NCBI GenBank assembly: GCA_002189035.1
Contig: NEEC01000017.1
Location: forward strand, 1,612,001-1,676,000
DNA from: Utricularia gibba
Taxonomy: Eukaryota > Streptophyta > Magnoliopsida > Lamiales > Lentibulariaceae
DNA: 64,000 bases
Direction: 5' to 3'
Both the position numbers and the translations under genes were made by a program. Under the pieces are notes generated by a model. That model searched no databases, was not told the origin of the DNA, and saw only the letters and a program-made list of their open reading frames with translations. Position 1 is the stretch's first letter. Each line of letters opens with the position of its first letter. Of this stretch, positions 10,308 through 22,504 are shown one piece after another.

Positions 10308-11830
10308 TCACAGTGGGAGCTTGGAGGGAGTCCCCGGAGTCCGAGGATACCTTCGTGGGGTACGGTTATCTTTCCGGCATATGACCGCTGTTCGTCTCCC
10401 ATATTGGCTGTGCGACTCTACTGCATTGTAGGCAATCATATGTGATTTTCAGCATAACTGAGACAGTTCAGGTGGAAAGATTGACTAGTGTTCTAGCAAA
10501 AGATGGAAATGAGCTCTGAGAAGCAAAGGTGAAGATTAGCATACCAGGGCATGTTTTCATTAGAGAACCACCCAGCAAACGAATAGCTTTTTCCGCATTC
10601 ATGACTTCCTCCTGCAAAGGTAGAAATAGTGATAAAGGCAGGATGGCTAGTATGCACATCCCTGAACTTAAAGATGACTCACTTCGAGGCAAGCTTACAT
10701 GAGGATCATGACCCTTAGCTGCCACAAACAAGCCACCCACCCGGACTAGAGGAAGACAATATTCAGCTTCAGGAGAAACAAAGAAACATGATGGCAGTTG
10801 CAAATGAATGAACAAAAAACAAAGCCCTGAAAGAAAGATTGAAGCTTTTACCAAGAACCCTCATATCTGCAACAGCTCTAGCAATTGCAACATCAAATTC
10901 CTCCCTATATTCATCATTTTGGCCTACATTCTGCAGAACGTAAAGGATCAGAACAGAACAGCTACTCATTTTAGACATCACACGAGCTACTGCTACCGCT
11001 AAAAAGTCTCCCATACCATGAAACTAAGGACATTTCATGGATGTCAAACAACTACCAAATAATGGGAAAAAAAAAAGGAAGCTTTGCCCCAACATGCACG
11101 CAGACACAAAATGTCACAACTTATACCTCGGCTCGATCGCGCACAATTCGCACATTCTCCAGGCCAATGAGGCTCACAACATGCTCCAAAAAGACACAAC
11201 GCTTATTCATAGACTCTAAAAGAGTAATCTTCCAACCTGGACAACAGATTTCGGTTATGAGCTACCAATCTGCTACCGTGCCATAAACTTCATTGTCTCA
11301 GAAAATCATTAGTAACTATTACCAGGATAAGCAATTGCAAGAACCAATCCCGGCAGTCCAGCGCCGGTGCCAACATCAACTACACTCAAATCGTCAAAAG
11401 AAACCCCGGAACGGGAAAGATAGCAGCTTTGAATTGGTCCTACAATTGCTAACGAGTCCTCTACATGCCGTTCCAGAACATCAGTTTCCTCTTCCACCGC
11501 AGTGAGATTCATTTTCTGCGCCCCAGATCATCCTGGAAATCATTCTCTAAAAAAAACCCTACACGGCATCCAAACATTCGAGCAAACCTGGTTCCACTGG
11601 AGGAGAGACTCAACGTAGAGATGGATTTTACTCTTCTGGGAATTGTCCAGGGCATGATAAAGCGGCAAATTGAGTGAACCGTACACCGAACCACCCGAAT
11701 CCGAGACTTCTCTCGATACAGCTTTACCGGTGGTGCAGACGCCGGAAGTTTTCAACGAAGGAAGGCGCTTGATGAAATTCCCAACTGCGACTATCGAAGA
11801 GAGGTAGCGCGCGCCTATAACAGCTGACAT
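10308..11830 (-). CDS. Chloroplast 16S rRNA (guanine-N7) methyltransferase, RsmG/GidB family
   Basis: Exon 1 (11588-11830) starts MSAVIGARYLSSIVAVGNF, a plausible plastid transit peptide, and ends LLQWNQ. Exon 2 starts at 11515 with KMNLTAVEEETDVLERHVEDS and carries the SAM-binding motif VVDVGTGAGLPGLVLAI. Later exons give WKITLLESMNKRCVFLEHVV, EFDVAIARAVADMRVLG, LVRVGGLFVAAKGHDP and EEVMNAEKAIRLLGGSL. The last exon ends RRYPRTPGTPSKLPL before TGA at 10308-10310. RsmG methylates N7 of a guanine in the 530 loop of small-subunit rRNA; the plant copy is expected to modify plastid 16S rRNA. All domain blocks are present in order and phase, so the gene looks intact. Confidence 0.9.
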
Positions 11831-13856
11831 TGTTCAGCCGAAGTTGTGCTCCGACTGAGACAAATAAACTATAAAAAAAACTTAATAATGTGACAGATGC
11901 CGAGTTTCTGATATCTGCCCTGATTTGAACAAGAGCATCCAACTCATGGGAAGCGCTTGCTTAGATCAAGGGGAAGCAGACAGAACTTCACTTCTTCCCG
12001 GCTCCCGCATTCCATCCAACGCCATGAATGTTTCCAACAAAACTGGCAAGTCTACAGACCAGAAAAGTGAGGGTGGCAATGACCACGACCACCAACAACC
12101 ACCAAGAAGTTCAGTGGCGGAGAATTGAGAGCGAAATTAACCATCGGACGTCGCTTCGAAATTAACCACGACCGATGTGGATGCCATCACAAATTCAACG
12201 CGGGCTTTGTAAAGCCAGCCCAAAAACACTCTTCGGGCCTGTAATGATGTTCTTTATTCTACTTACAAACCCAACAAGGAACCACAGATGTACTGTAATA
12301 AAAAGGTGAGGGCGACTGTTAAGGGTTGGGCAGCGAGGAACAAGTAGCCGCGAACGCACTCTCTCTTCAGAGAGCGCAGGCAGCACCGCCTTCAAGCCAT
12401 AGCCAACCCGACAACAACAGCAAGGAGTTGAAGCACCAAGGTGCATCGAATGTTTCACATGGAAACATCGGTAAAAGACCATCCCCCCACGCGAAATCCC
12501 GACGCGAGAACCCATCATAACGGATTCAATTGGTTTAGGGTTCATATCAACAGTGCTCAACTCCCCGCACATCGCCCCCGGTGGCTGACACGGACCATTC
12601 TCCTGCTCTTTTTAAACCAATAAATTTGTAACAAAAAAACCGATGTGGGATATTATCATCATTATCTTATTTTGTCCACTCGAGCCTGAAATCTGTGTCT
12701 TGGGCCAATCATTCTCGACGCCATGAATGCATCTACAGTCCAGACACACAAGGAGATGGACAGATCCTATGCCCATGTGATGTGGTGGTCCAAACCTCAA
12801 CCATGTCCACCCCACATGAATGATATTATTACAACAAACCCCACATTACAAATACTAAAAAAACTCTTCTTTTCCATTCTAAAATTCCATTCCTAGCATT
12901 GATTCAAATTCATTTTGATTTTGGATCAAGTCCACAATTGGCACATTTCGAAAAAATATCGAAAATTTAGACAATACCTTTCGCATGATAACTCATCTCT
13001 CATGTGATGCTTGCTAGTAAAGACCAATTTGAACCATGGGAGAAAGAACACACACGTGGTATACGGAAAAAGTGGTTTTTATTATTCATTTAAAACTTAA
13101 AAAAATAAGGAAATTGATGATTGGGTCCGGTTAGTGGGCCGGGCCGGTCCGTATACGGAAACCTCATACGGCGGGTACTAACGCGGATGGGCCCCGCTTT
13201 TCGGGAATCTAACACCCATTTGTGACAAGCTGACAACCCACCCTTCTCTGAACAAATAAGAAAAAAGGACAGCACCCACGTGGTGCTGGAATTCCGTTGC
13301 TACCCCTGGAGCAGGAAATTACCAAAACACCCTTCAAGACATCGCTTGTGTTCAGACGGATGAAGGCTATTAATGACAAAAACGAGGTACCGAGTCCAAA
13401 TCATTGTCCACCGTGTCTCCTGTTCAGTTGATCTTCCCACGTTGTGCCAGTTTACACTGAACTACCCTTGTCGTGCTCCTCTGTCCCCCTCTCGCTTCTT
13501 CCCCGTTGAATTATTTTATTGAAAAACATACACATTGTCCTACAACACGTATTTTTCACTCACCACATGCCATTAGATTGTCTCTGATATTCTGTTGCTA
13601 TAAATACTTTTAACTGTGAGAGGATGAGCGAGGTGACTTCAGTCTATGTGTAATGTACGTACCTTCACGGTATTGCTTTTCTCCTCCTTTTCCAGCAATA
13701 ATAGGCAGACAGAAACAGGCATTCATGGCCCCTGTTTGCGCTTAACGCGTCCTTCAAACATGTGGGTTGCGTTTAGATAACCCGGTCGAAGCCTCCATAT
13801 TTCTGTGTCTTTGTGCAGAATCGCTACCTCCCTTGAGGAAAATTTAGTGTTTTGAG
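11831..13856. other. 2 kb intergenic region with GC-richer patches, no gene assigned
   Basis: This lies between divergent genes (rsmG-like minus, Raf-like kinase plus) and so holds both promoters. 12300-12580 is GC-richer and open in several frames, but none of the translations resembles a known protein. Around 13050-13165 there are short palindromic motifs (ccgtatacgg). A TATA-like tataaatac sits at about 13600. I see no mobile element with defined ends. Confidence 0.45.
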
Positions 13857-15152
13857 ATGAAGAAGCTGGGTTGTTTAAACTTGAGGCAGATAGCAAGCGC
13901 CCCAAGAAATCTGGAGAGGAGATTGTCGTTGGGGAGTACAGAAGAGCAGTCTCATGGTCTAGTTACCTGGTTTCTTCAGGGGCGGAGATTAAAGGCGGAG
14001 GAGAAGAAGAATGGAGTGCTGATATGTCGGAGTTGTACATTGGCAACAAGTTTGCTACAGGGAGGCATAGCAGGATTTACAGAGGTGGCTATAAAGGCAG
14101 AGACGTGGCTATTAAGCTTGTTAGCCAGCCCGAGGAAGATAGTCAGTTGGCCGACTTTCTGGAGAAGCAGTTCACCTCAGAAGTTGCTCTTCTTTTTAGG
14201 CTCAATCACCCCAATATCATCTCTGTAGGCTACCCTTCTCTCCCCTGGTTTCTGGGATTCTTTTGATATCTGTCCTCAATCTTTGAATACTGCAAAAATC
14301 CCTTGATTTTTGTTTAGTCCAAGCTTAGTTGCGTGGCTAGCTTGCATTACTAATGCTCTTCATTGTTTGTAGTTCGTTGGCGCATGTAAAAAACCTCCAG
14401 TATTTTGCATCATCACTGAGTACTACCCTGGTGGCTCCTTGAAGAAGTTCCTTCATCAGCAAGAGCCATATTCGGTTCCTCTGAAGCTTGTTCTGAAGCT
14501 GGCTTTGGATATTGCTCATGGGATGCAGTATCTTCACTCTCAGGGAATTCTTCACCGGGATCTGAAATCCGAGAACCTGCTTCTTGATCTGGACATGACC
14601 GTGAAAGTTGCAGACTTCGGGATCTCATGTTTGGAATCCCAGTGCAGAGAAAGCAATAGCTTCAGGGGCTTGTTCACAGGCACCTACAGATGGATGGCCC
14701 CCGAAATGATCAAACAAAAACACCACACCAAGAAGGTTGATGTCTACAGCTTCGGCATCGTCATGTGGGAGCTCTTAACCGCATTGACACCCTTCAACGA
14801 CATGACTCCAGAACAAGCAGCCTTTGCAGTATGCCAGAAGGTACTGACACAAACACCACCCACAGTTTTTCATCCCCTTATATACTCAAACCCTGTGATC
14901 TGTGTGCAGAATGCAAGGCCGCAACTGCCGGGATCATGCCCATCAGCTCTCAGCCATCTGATCCGCCGGTGCTGGTCGAGCCGCCCTGAGAAAAGACCGG
15001 ACTTTGATGAGATTGTCAGCCTTCTTGAAGACTACTCCCACTCGCTCGACATGAACCCAGAATTCTTCTCCTCTTGTAAGCCCATGGAACCGTGCAGTTT
15101 TCCAAAATGGATTCCAAACTGCATTGCTGGTTTTCGCAGCAGCCGATCTTAG
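13857..15152 (+). CDS. Raf-like protein kinase (MAPKKK group C, RAF22/RAF28/HT1-like), one-base frameshift in exon 1
   Basis: Three exons: 13857-14224, 14373-14840 and 14910-15152. ATG at 13857 begins MKKLGCLNLRQIAS and reaches ERRLSLG, then the conserved EYRRAVSWSSYLVSSGAEI continues only one frame over. TTGGGGAGTAC at 13929-13939 has four G where five restore both the family sequence and the exon phase (368 nt should be 369). The kinase domain is complete: IGNKFATGRHSRIYRGGYKG, the VAIK lysine, HRDLKSENLLL, DFGISCL, GTYRWMAPEM. Family members are cytosolic Ser/Thr/Tyr kinases acting in CO2, light and stress signalling. Intron 2 is only 69 nt and free of in-frame stops, so its retention would add 23 residues. 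Probably a functional gene with an assembly error. Confidence 0.88.
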
Positions 15153-17145
15153 AAAAGGCAGGAAAGTGTAGAGTAGCCGCGTTGTGGCTTTGTAAGTATT
15201 CTATGGAGGCAGAGCAGAAGCTTGCTGCTTCTACATTGACTGGTGGGCCTTTGTACGGAAGTATTTGGGCCTTTTATTATTGGTCCTGGGCCGATTAAAA
15301 AATTTACCTTTTTAAATATGTTTTTCTTTTTTTGAGTAAATATATATTTTTTACTTTTTGATGGTAAAAAAAAACAACTAAAAATAGATATATCTGAATA
15401 AAAAATTAAAATAATTATTTATAATATTAAATATACATATCAATTTAAATCATTAAATATATTTGTATTTCTCATTGTAATTATAAAATATCTAGTACTT
15501 TTTCTCTTTTTATTTCTTAAAAAGTAGAAATAATGAAAGAAAAAGGAGATCAACCAAGAAAGAGTAGAATTAGCTAACACTGAATACCACATCAATTATG
15601 AATGAAATGGAATGATAGTTTGTATAAAGAAAATTTTTCTAATATTGTATAAAACTTTTCGAGAAAAATATAAAACCATAAAAATTAGATTTTTAAAATG
15701 AATAATATTACATAATAATAAAGTAGATTGTTAAACCAAATTTTTTTTATTAAAATTCATTATCAGAGTTAAATTATTGATATATATATATTATTTTCAT
15801 TTTTTGATGTAACATACATATGTATATGCACACACATACATCATTTTCGGATGTATCATATGGTCGTATTTGAAAATTTTAACACATCTCATACCATGGT
15901 TAGCAAAATTTTAGATGATACGGATTTTTCATATATTTTTACTTTCAAATACAAATACGCTCATATTCAAAATTTTTAGACGATACCCATTGTGTAATGT
16001 GGTTAGCATAGTTAGTGTTTCTCCATGTCCGGAATGTCTCCAATTATAGGTGCAAATTGTGTGCATGGGTTAGTTACGGGTATCTATCAAAGTGTAATGG
16101 CCAATAATCTCCCGTTTTGGATGCCTTCAACAGTGAAATCCGACCCCTTTTTCTTTTCCTTTTTCCGCACTCAACCCAGAAAGTCCCACATCGAATAAAT
16201 AAACCCAAATGATTTTGACACTAGCATCAATTTTCCAAATGTATTTATATGAGTATTTTTTATTATTAAAAATGAGAGGTTTTCAGGAACACTATTCGTT
16301 AACTTTGGTGGGGGTCAGTGTGCTTCTAACGCTGGCCACTGTAATACACCAATCACAGCATCACTGTCATGGCCCCACCTTCACCGTCCTGTATGTCATG
16401 AAATAATCATAATACTAATATTTTATTACATTTTATTGAATATCCTCTTTAATATTAATGTGTGTCTGTTTCCAGATAAGGATATGATGAGATTTATTTT
16501 AATTTGAATTAATGTGAGATTTGATTCATTGGAATGAGAAGAAAAAATTGATATATGATCTTATGTACAAAAAAGGTAATTTTAGATGAAAATGAAAGAC
16601 AATAGTCTTAAAATTATTATGAACTCATATTTTAGAAGATAGATAGAATACCCAACTAAGTATGTACTATTTAGTTTTTATGCTGTTAAAATTAAAAATA
16701 TAATAAATTGAACAAATATACGTGAAATTTAAATATATAATAAATAGATATTTTTATTAAAAAATATTAAATTCAATTAATATATAATTATTTGCTCTAA
16801 TAAATATCTTAAAGTTGAATTGATCTTGGTGTGATTAAAACTTTTTTTATTGTATATAGTACTTAGTTTATAAATCGTTCTAACTTGTATCGATTAAATT
16901 TAACGTATTTCTTATTATTTATTATTCATGACATAAAATCCAAATACATAATAAATATATATAATATTAAAAAAATAATCAATAAATAGTGATTCATAAT
17001 ATATTATATATATAATTATTTTAATTAAATTTTTCGATATGAAATTATTTGATTTAATGCATATAAAATCAAAAAGTATTGAGTATAAAAGCATTGGTTG
17101 TTTATAGTTGCATGACAATTCTTCTTTACTGGTTATCCCAATTGA
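15153..17145. other. AT-rich 2 kb intergenic region
   Basis: There is no credible coding sequence. 15300-15800 and 16400-17100 are very AT-rich. The motif cccacatcg at about 16188 is common in plant repeats, but no element boundaries are visible. The right end is the promoter of the DUF761 gene. Confidence 0.45.
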
Positions 17146-17904
17146 ATGGATCTGTGCCCTCCTCTCCGGCAGCTACTCTCCGGCATCTTCCCTTTCCCCT
17201 GGATCGCCGTTAACTTCATGGTGCTGCTGATAGCCGTCTCCACCACGCTCACCCGCCATGCCGCCGATCCGCCGCCACCTGCAGCACCAGTGTTTGCAAC
17301 TGAAGCTGAAGCTGATTCAGCCATCATACTGGTTGGGTTCTATGCATCTACTTTCTTTTCGTCTGCATAAGATGCCTGTCTGCGGGTTCCAGGCCTGGTT
17401 TCGAACTATTCTCTTGCCGCGCACATGCATCTTTTTAACATAGTTTTTTCCGAATTCGAATGTACTTTTTTTCAGAAGCAGTCGAACCAAGTGGGGTTCA
17501 GTTCGATGGGAGCCGGCGTTTCAGAATCGGAAACGGAGTCCGGGTATCAGTCGGATGACGAGGGAGGGGCAGGAAGATGCCGATCGATGGATTCCACGTG
17601 GAGGGAAATAACTAGTCCAGTGAAAGGAAAGCCTTGCAGGAAGATGCAGAAGAAGAAGAAGAAGGACAAGAGAAACCCTGAAGAAAGAGCTAGAGATGTG
17701 GATGAAGAAGCTACGGAGTTGGATTGGAGCTCCTACACGACAAAAGGGAAAAACTCTTCTTTGCCGGAACAGGAAGAAGATGATACAGGCGATGAATTGC
17801 GGCAGAAAGTGGAAAAGTTCATAGATAACTTCAAGAGGGATCTGCAGCGGCAAAGACAGGAATCTGATCAGAGGTTTTTGGAGATGATCAGCAGACAACT
17901 TTAG
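17146..17904 (+). CDS. DUF761-type plant protein with N-terminal membrane segment
   Basis: Two exons are proposed, 17146-17331 and 17476-17904, joined in phase 0 (GT at 17332, AG at 17474-17475). The N-terminus has a hydrophobic span (IFPFPWIAVNFMVLLIAVS), which can be a membrane anchor. A long acidic, lysine-rich disordered middle follows (MQKKKKKDKRNPEERARD). The C-terminus DELRQKVEKFIDNFKRDL ending RFLEMISRQL is characteristic of DUF761 proteins, as I remember the family. That layout, a hydrophobic head plus C-terminal DUF761, is common in plants; the biochemical role is unknown. The first exon is GC-richer than the surroundings. Splice sites are inferred from sequence only. Confidence 0.75.
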
Positions 17905-18140
17905 ACAATCTGCAGTTGCCTTCATTTTTCTTGCAGTGCGCTGTAGTATTATGTTCTTGTGCACGTGTGAATAAACTTGTTTTCTTGTCCAAATCATTTA
18001 ACAACAATAACCTTTTAAATTTTTTGGGATTAAATAATACAAATTATTTTTTATTAATTTTTCGGGCTTTCATGAATGTGGGCGGCCCATTAATTAGTTT
18101 GGGCCCAATGAAATGTACATCATCATGGAAGGAGATTTTG

Positions 18141-18167
18141 ATCTCTCTCTCTCTCTCTCTCTCTCTC
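18141..18167. repeat. (CT)n microsatellite
   Basis: About twelve CT units in an uninterrupted run, in the spacer between the DUF761 gene and the rubredoxin-like gene (17905-18355). Nothing else is evident in that spacer. Confidence 0.9.
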
Positions 18168-18355
18168 CATAACTTATGGTGGTCTATTCATGGCGTTTGA
18201 TGTCTCTTTTTGGGCATCGAGCCAGAGAAAGTAGACTCTGTTTGTTGTTTCTGAACATTTCCCTTGGCCAGGCAAAAGATTTATACATGTTCATGTTCCA
18301 TGCAGATCGGAAATGAATGGAACTGGAAATTTGTTCAGCGGCGACGTGATCTTCT

Positions 18356-19146
18356 TCATCCTTGGAAAGCGCCGTTGATGTAGAAGTAGAGAACGAGCAG
18401 TGCTGCAGCTCCTAGAGCTATTGCAAATGGCAGCACTTGCCTAGTTGCCTGCACAAACGGACACACACACACGTCAGAGGAGTTTTGAAGCTTCCAGTGG
18501 CTGCCGGCAACATGGGAAAACTCCATTGAGATTCGGAGCATTGTTAGAAGTTGAAGGGGTGAAGGAAATGCTCATACCCTATTGATTCATCTCTTCACCA
18601 ACGCTTTCCTTGCTTTTCTTACATCTGTGGCATTTGCATCTTTTGTCACTGGTTTCTCGTATGGCTTGAACCTCCGTTTTGGTGCACCGCATACTGCAGT
18701 TGATTACATTGAAAAGATTCAATGTACTTACACATGAAAGACAGCTCTGTTTCAGTTTTTCTTGATTCGAAATCGGCTGCCGGCCGAAAAATATATAGTT
18801 TACCGGGACAGAAGAAGTTATCCGGCAACTTCTCAAAGTCCTGCATCAAAAATACAATCGAATCCCAGTCCAAAGTCCTGACTTTCACCATCAAATCGAA
18901 AGCGATTTTAGGGAAAGGTAAACCCAACCCGCAATCACGGCAAATGTAGGCTTGTTTGGAAGCCACGCGCATGGAGAATCTGGGCGCAGTAGCAGCGCCG
19001 GTGCGAAAAGTGGAGGGCGTGAGTTTCCAGAGAGACGGAGTTAAAAAGGAAGATTTGAGAGCGAATCGATCAGGCAGATGCCTGAGGCCGGCGTTTTCGA
19101 GCGGCGAATGTGAAATGAACTTGGAACCCGTGGATGCTAACGCCAT
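18356..19146 (-). CDS. Rubredoxin-like plastid protein with C-terminal membrane helix, apparently damaged
   Basis: Exon 1 begins MALASTGSKFISHSPLENAG, a plastid-type transit peptide, and ends KQAYICRDCG with the first CxxC. A second block DFEKLPDNFFCP and a third beginning CGAPKRRFKPYEKPV supply the second cysteine pair across an intron. The last exon (ending at 18356) encodes a membrane segment VLPFAIALGAAALLVLYFYI. Rubredoxin folds bind one Fe through four Cys and act in photosynthetic electron transfer or photosystem assembly. Two oddities are present. The YIYNDRTP stretch expected between CRDCG and FEKLP is not found, and the candidate exons do not join in phase. The third exon reaches a stop at ALVKR because two bases (GA) appear missing near 18589-18596, after which DESIG would follow. 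Confidence 0.7.
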
Positions 19147-19451
19147 TTTGTATGGCCGTTGTTTTCTGGGACTCGAGAGAGCAAAGTACAAAGAACCACA
19201 GGAAGCCGAGGATGACGATAAGAGAAGAAACAGTTTGAGGGAAGGTGGTAAATATGCTCGCTGGAGACGTGGGATTGTGCTTCAAAACTTGTTTGTTTTA
19301 GTTCCCATTTAAGGTACGAGATACGATGTTGCTTAAACAAGTTCCACTGTCATGAAACTCAAACCAATAGTACTGTGCAGCAACAAATGAAAGCCAATAC
19401 AGTGTAGATTTTACACTTGTTAGTTAACTACTCAGTAGAAAGATGAAAGCT

Positions 19452-21660
19452 TTACCATGGTTTGAGGTCAGCCACAGGGCCTTCCGTCCAGTTGAGAATC
19501 TTCTCCCCGGGCTTCAAGAAGACGCTCTCGTCATGCGGTAGTTTACGAGCCAACCCATTCAGAATCTGATGGAATGCATCTCTTGCCTGCGGTGGCTGCG
19601 GAAACAGCATCGCCTGTTTCATGGAAGGATTCGCCAGCAACCTTTGCTTTCTCAGGATTTCTTCAATGGGAATGGATGTGAGAATTGTGTCCAGTTTGGG
19701 GACATCTTTCTCGTCTACAAAAACTCCGATTTCTTCCCAAGGTATTGCGTCAGCAAATGGTAAGACAATGTCGTCTGCTATGATCACAGGTATGCATCCA
19801 AATACAACTGCTTCAACCAGCCTTGGGCTCCATGGAGCCCATCCCAGAGGGCATAAACAGAAAATGGCTCGCTGCATGTCCTCGTAGTATGTTATCGGGT
19901 GGTCGGTTGAAATATCGAATAGAGGGTTGTCTTTGAAGTTCTCCCAAACCGCTGCTCTGGCACCCCTGGTAAGGTTCAGATAGAGAGGAGAAGAATAATT
20001 AAGTGTGATCACTAATAAACACACAGATTTCAAGCTTTGTGCTCTGTGGAATTTATCTTGTGATTGAATAGGAGTAGGCAAACACAAATTTCCTCGTAAG
20101 TGCTATTTCTATCATACAGAGCCAATAGTAAAACATATCACGATATCTGAATAGAAGTGGGTAGAAAAAAACTGCAAAAATTGTACCTTTCAATGAATTT
20201 CAGAGAAGCAGCACAGGACTATAAATTAAGAATATGGTGGGATGCTGAGAAAAGAGCATACCTTGCATAATAACCACCTTCTGGGTCATTTCCAACATCA
20301 TAGAATAAACCCCGGAAATAAACAAAGATTGATCGAGGAGTTGTTGGAGGAATTAGATGTGCCTGCATTTTCTGTGGAGGGGCATACGGAGGAATTATGA
20401 TTGATCCATCCTTTAAGCAAACATGGTTTCTTTGTCCAAATGTTTGAACCAACGTAGCCCGTTGGAGCAACCGGAGAATCCCTCTCGCTATAGCCTTCTC
20501 TTCCTACAAGTCATATAACGCAAAGGAGTTCTGTGATAGGAATATAGATTTGCAACAAATACTACTCTATTGGACTAAAACATCCAACCACATGGAGAAT
20601 CTTCTGCTCATTAAGTCTTAAGGATCCAACTTGAGAATTGTCACTAAAAAATCCAGCTTGAGAAGCATCTACTTGACAGGGAGAGTGAAAATGAATTCAG
20701 TCACCTGATAGTGAAAGCAGGCACCGAAGTCATGGGGCACGATGAAGAAATGGTCAGCTCCCTCTGTTCTATTCCAGTATGGCCAATTCGAAGAAATAAG
20801 CTGAATAGCACTCCTCATCACACGGGGTGACTTAAAGGGAAGTGGGAGCCCATTCGGCGTGAGGTCACACGTAGTATACACAGGTGTATAAAACCAGTCA
20901 GCTTCCTCGGGATTCAGAGTCCGAACAGGACTCATAAGCAGGAATCTGTGCATGAAAATCTCTGCCGCAAACATATGTGTGAGGCATCTAGGATCCTTCT
21001 GTATGATTTTTTTGTTGTATTTGCTGGGAAGCTCATACACGAAGACTTTTAACCTCCCAACTGGATCATCTTCCAAGACATCCCCAGCACTACCTAAATT
21101 GCAAGACATAGTCAGTAGTTAAAAATCCAAGGTTTTAATGAGAGCAAAGACCACACGAGAAAGTTGTCATCGATCAAACTACTCTTGGGGCTGGGGAATA
21201 ATACTTTTCAAAAAAATTTGAATATTAGAATCTGATCGACCTCAAACTACTCTTTGAGCTCACTGAAACCCCACTTTTACCAATAAAAAAACTTGATCTT
21301 CGATTATATCCAGGTATCAACCTTGTCGTCAGTATAACCGAATCCCACTATTCTCGGGAATCTAATCAAATATCACGATGGGCACCCTCATCCGACACCT
21401 TGAATTCCATTCTCAAACCCTAAGACGATGTTAAAATCGAGACCCTAAGTCCTACCAATACCCAAGCGGGCTGAAATCATACACCCAGAAAAAATCCTCA
21501 ACTTTTTAACCTGACGAAGAAGGGAAAACGAACAAAAAGCATTCTTACCCGAGATTCTCTCAGTGTGTTGTGTTCTATGAAACTTGAATGCTACAACTTC
21601 AAGTAAGGGGAAAACAGCATTCCAAAGAATCAACGCTAACACGAATTCCCAAATCCTCAT
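19452..21660 (-). CDS. Xylan beta-1,4-xylosyltransferase, GT47 exostosin family (IRX10/IRX10L type)
   Basis: Four exons. Exon 1 (21549-21660) encodes a signal-anchor-like N-terminus MRIWEFVLALILWNAVFPLL. Exon 2 (about 20705-21106) begins SAGDVLEDDPVGRLKVFVYE and includes EEADWFYTPVYTTCDLTP. Exon 3 (about 20262-20503) carries LVQTFGQRNHVCLKDGSIII and RSIFVYFRGLFYDVGNDPEG. Exon 4 starts ARAAVWENFKDNPLFDIST, contains CPLGWAPWSPRLVEAVVFGC and ends EGPVADLKPW. These blocks are highly conserved in IRX10 and IRX10-L, Golgi enzymes that elongate the xylan backbone of cell walls. All exons are in phase and intact. The gene is divergent from PIG-F, with 844 bp between start codons. Confidence 0.93.
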
Positions 21661-22504
21661 CTCCCCAATCTTCTAAATCCTCTCCAAAATCAAGAAATTC
21701 CCAGAACATCAAAGAGGAAGCATATGCAAACCCATCAGCATGTTCATTCGATCCCAACAAACGTAGCTCGAAGATTGGTGACCAGTACCCCAAATTTGGA
21801 ATCTTTACTATTGGAGTAGTTTTAAGGATTCGCGGGGAAGAAGAATTGGAACAATTCGGTCGAGAACAGAGACGAAGACCCCAGATTTGGACATTTACAA
21901 ACACAAAAACGATGGTCAGCTAGAGAGGAGCTGTAAGGAAAGTAACCCCAGGCGTTTTAAGTACTTTTTAACTGACAGTAAAATCTCCCCGCGAACATGT
22001 TTTTACTTTTTAATTTTACTTCGTTTTTTTCTTTTTGTTTTTTTAATTCGATTAACTCTTCTTTTTTCTTTCTGGCCCACATATGTTAGGAAGCAAAACG
22101 GCGTCGTCGTAATGGCAAATCAAATGCCCAGCTGCGAATCAATGAACGTCTGTGTTTTCTGTCTGATGATTTTGCGATTTGCGATTCAGTTTCCAGGTGC
22201 CCTTCTCAGCTGCGAATGAGGGGTCGCGAAGAAGGTATCGAGTTCAGGTAGATGTTGGGTGGAGTTTTTAATCCGATAATGGTGTTTTGAATGTTCCTTG
22301 GATCATTGTTTCTGTTGTTTTTGCGAGCAAAACGGTGAAAATTGAATCTTCAATTATTTCATACAATTTTCTGTTTTGTTAGCCTGGAGAAACCTGCATT
22401 GTAAGCCACCCTGTGAGCACAAGCTTCTTTGGGAGCGTCATTGAGTTCTTCCATTTTCGCTGGTGCATCAGCAGAATCAGGAAGTTGAGTATTCTGGGTG
22501 CACA
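21661..22504. promoter_or_regulatory. Shared intergenic promoter region of IRX10-type gene and PIG-F gene
   Basis: 844 bp separate the two divergent start codons. A T-rich block lies at 21990-22070. The right part from about 22100 probably contains the PIG-F 5' UTR, possibly with an intron. No individual elements are assigned. Confidence 0.5.

Noticed and set aside
12195-12572. 125-codon open frame on the minus strand
   Set aside because: No recognisable domain, and opposite-strand frames of similar length exist. No splice context supports it.
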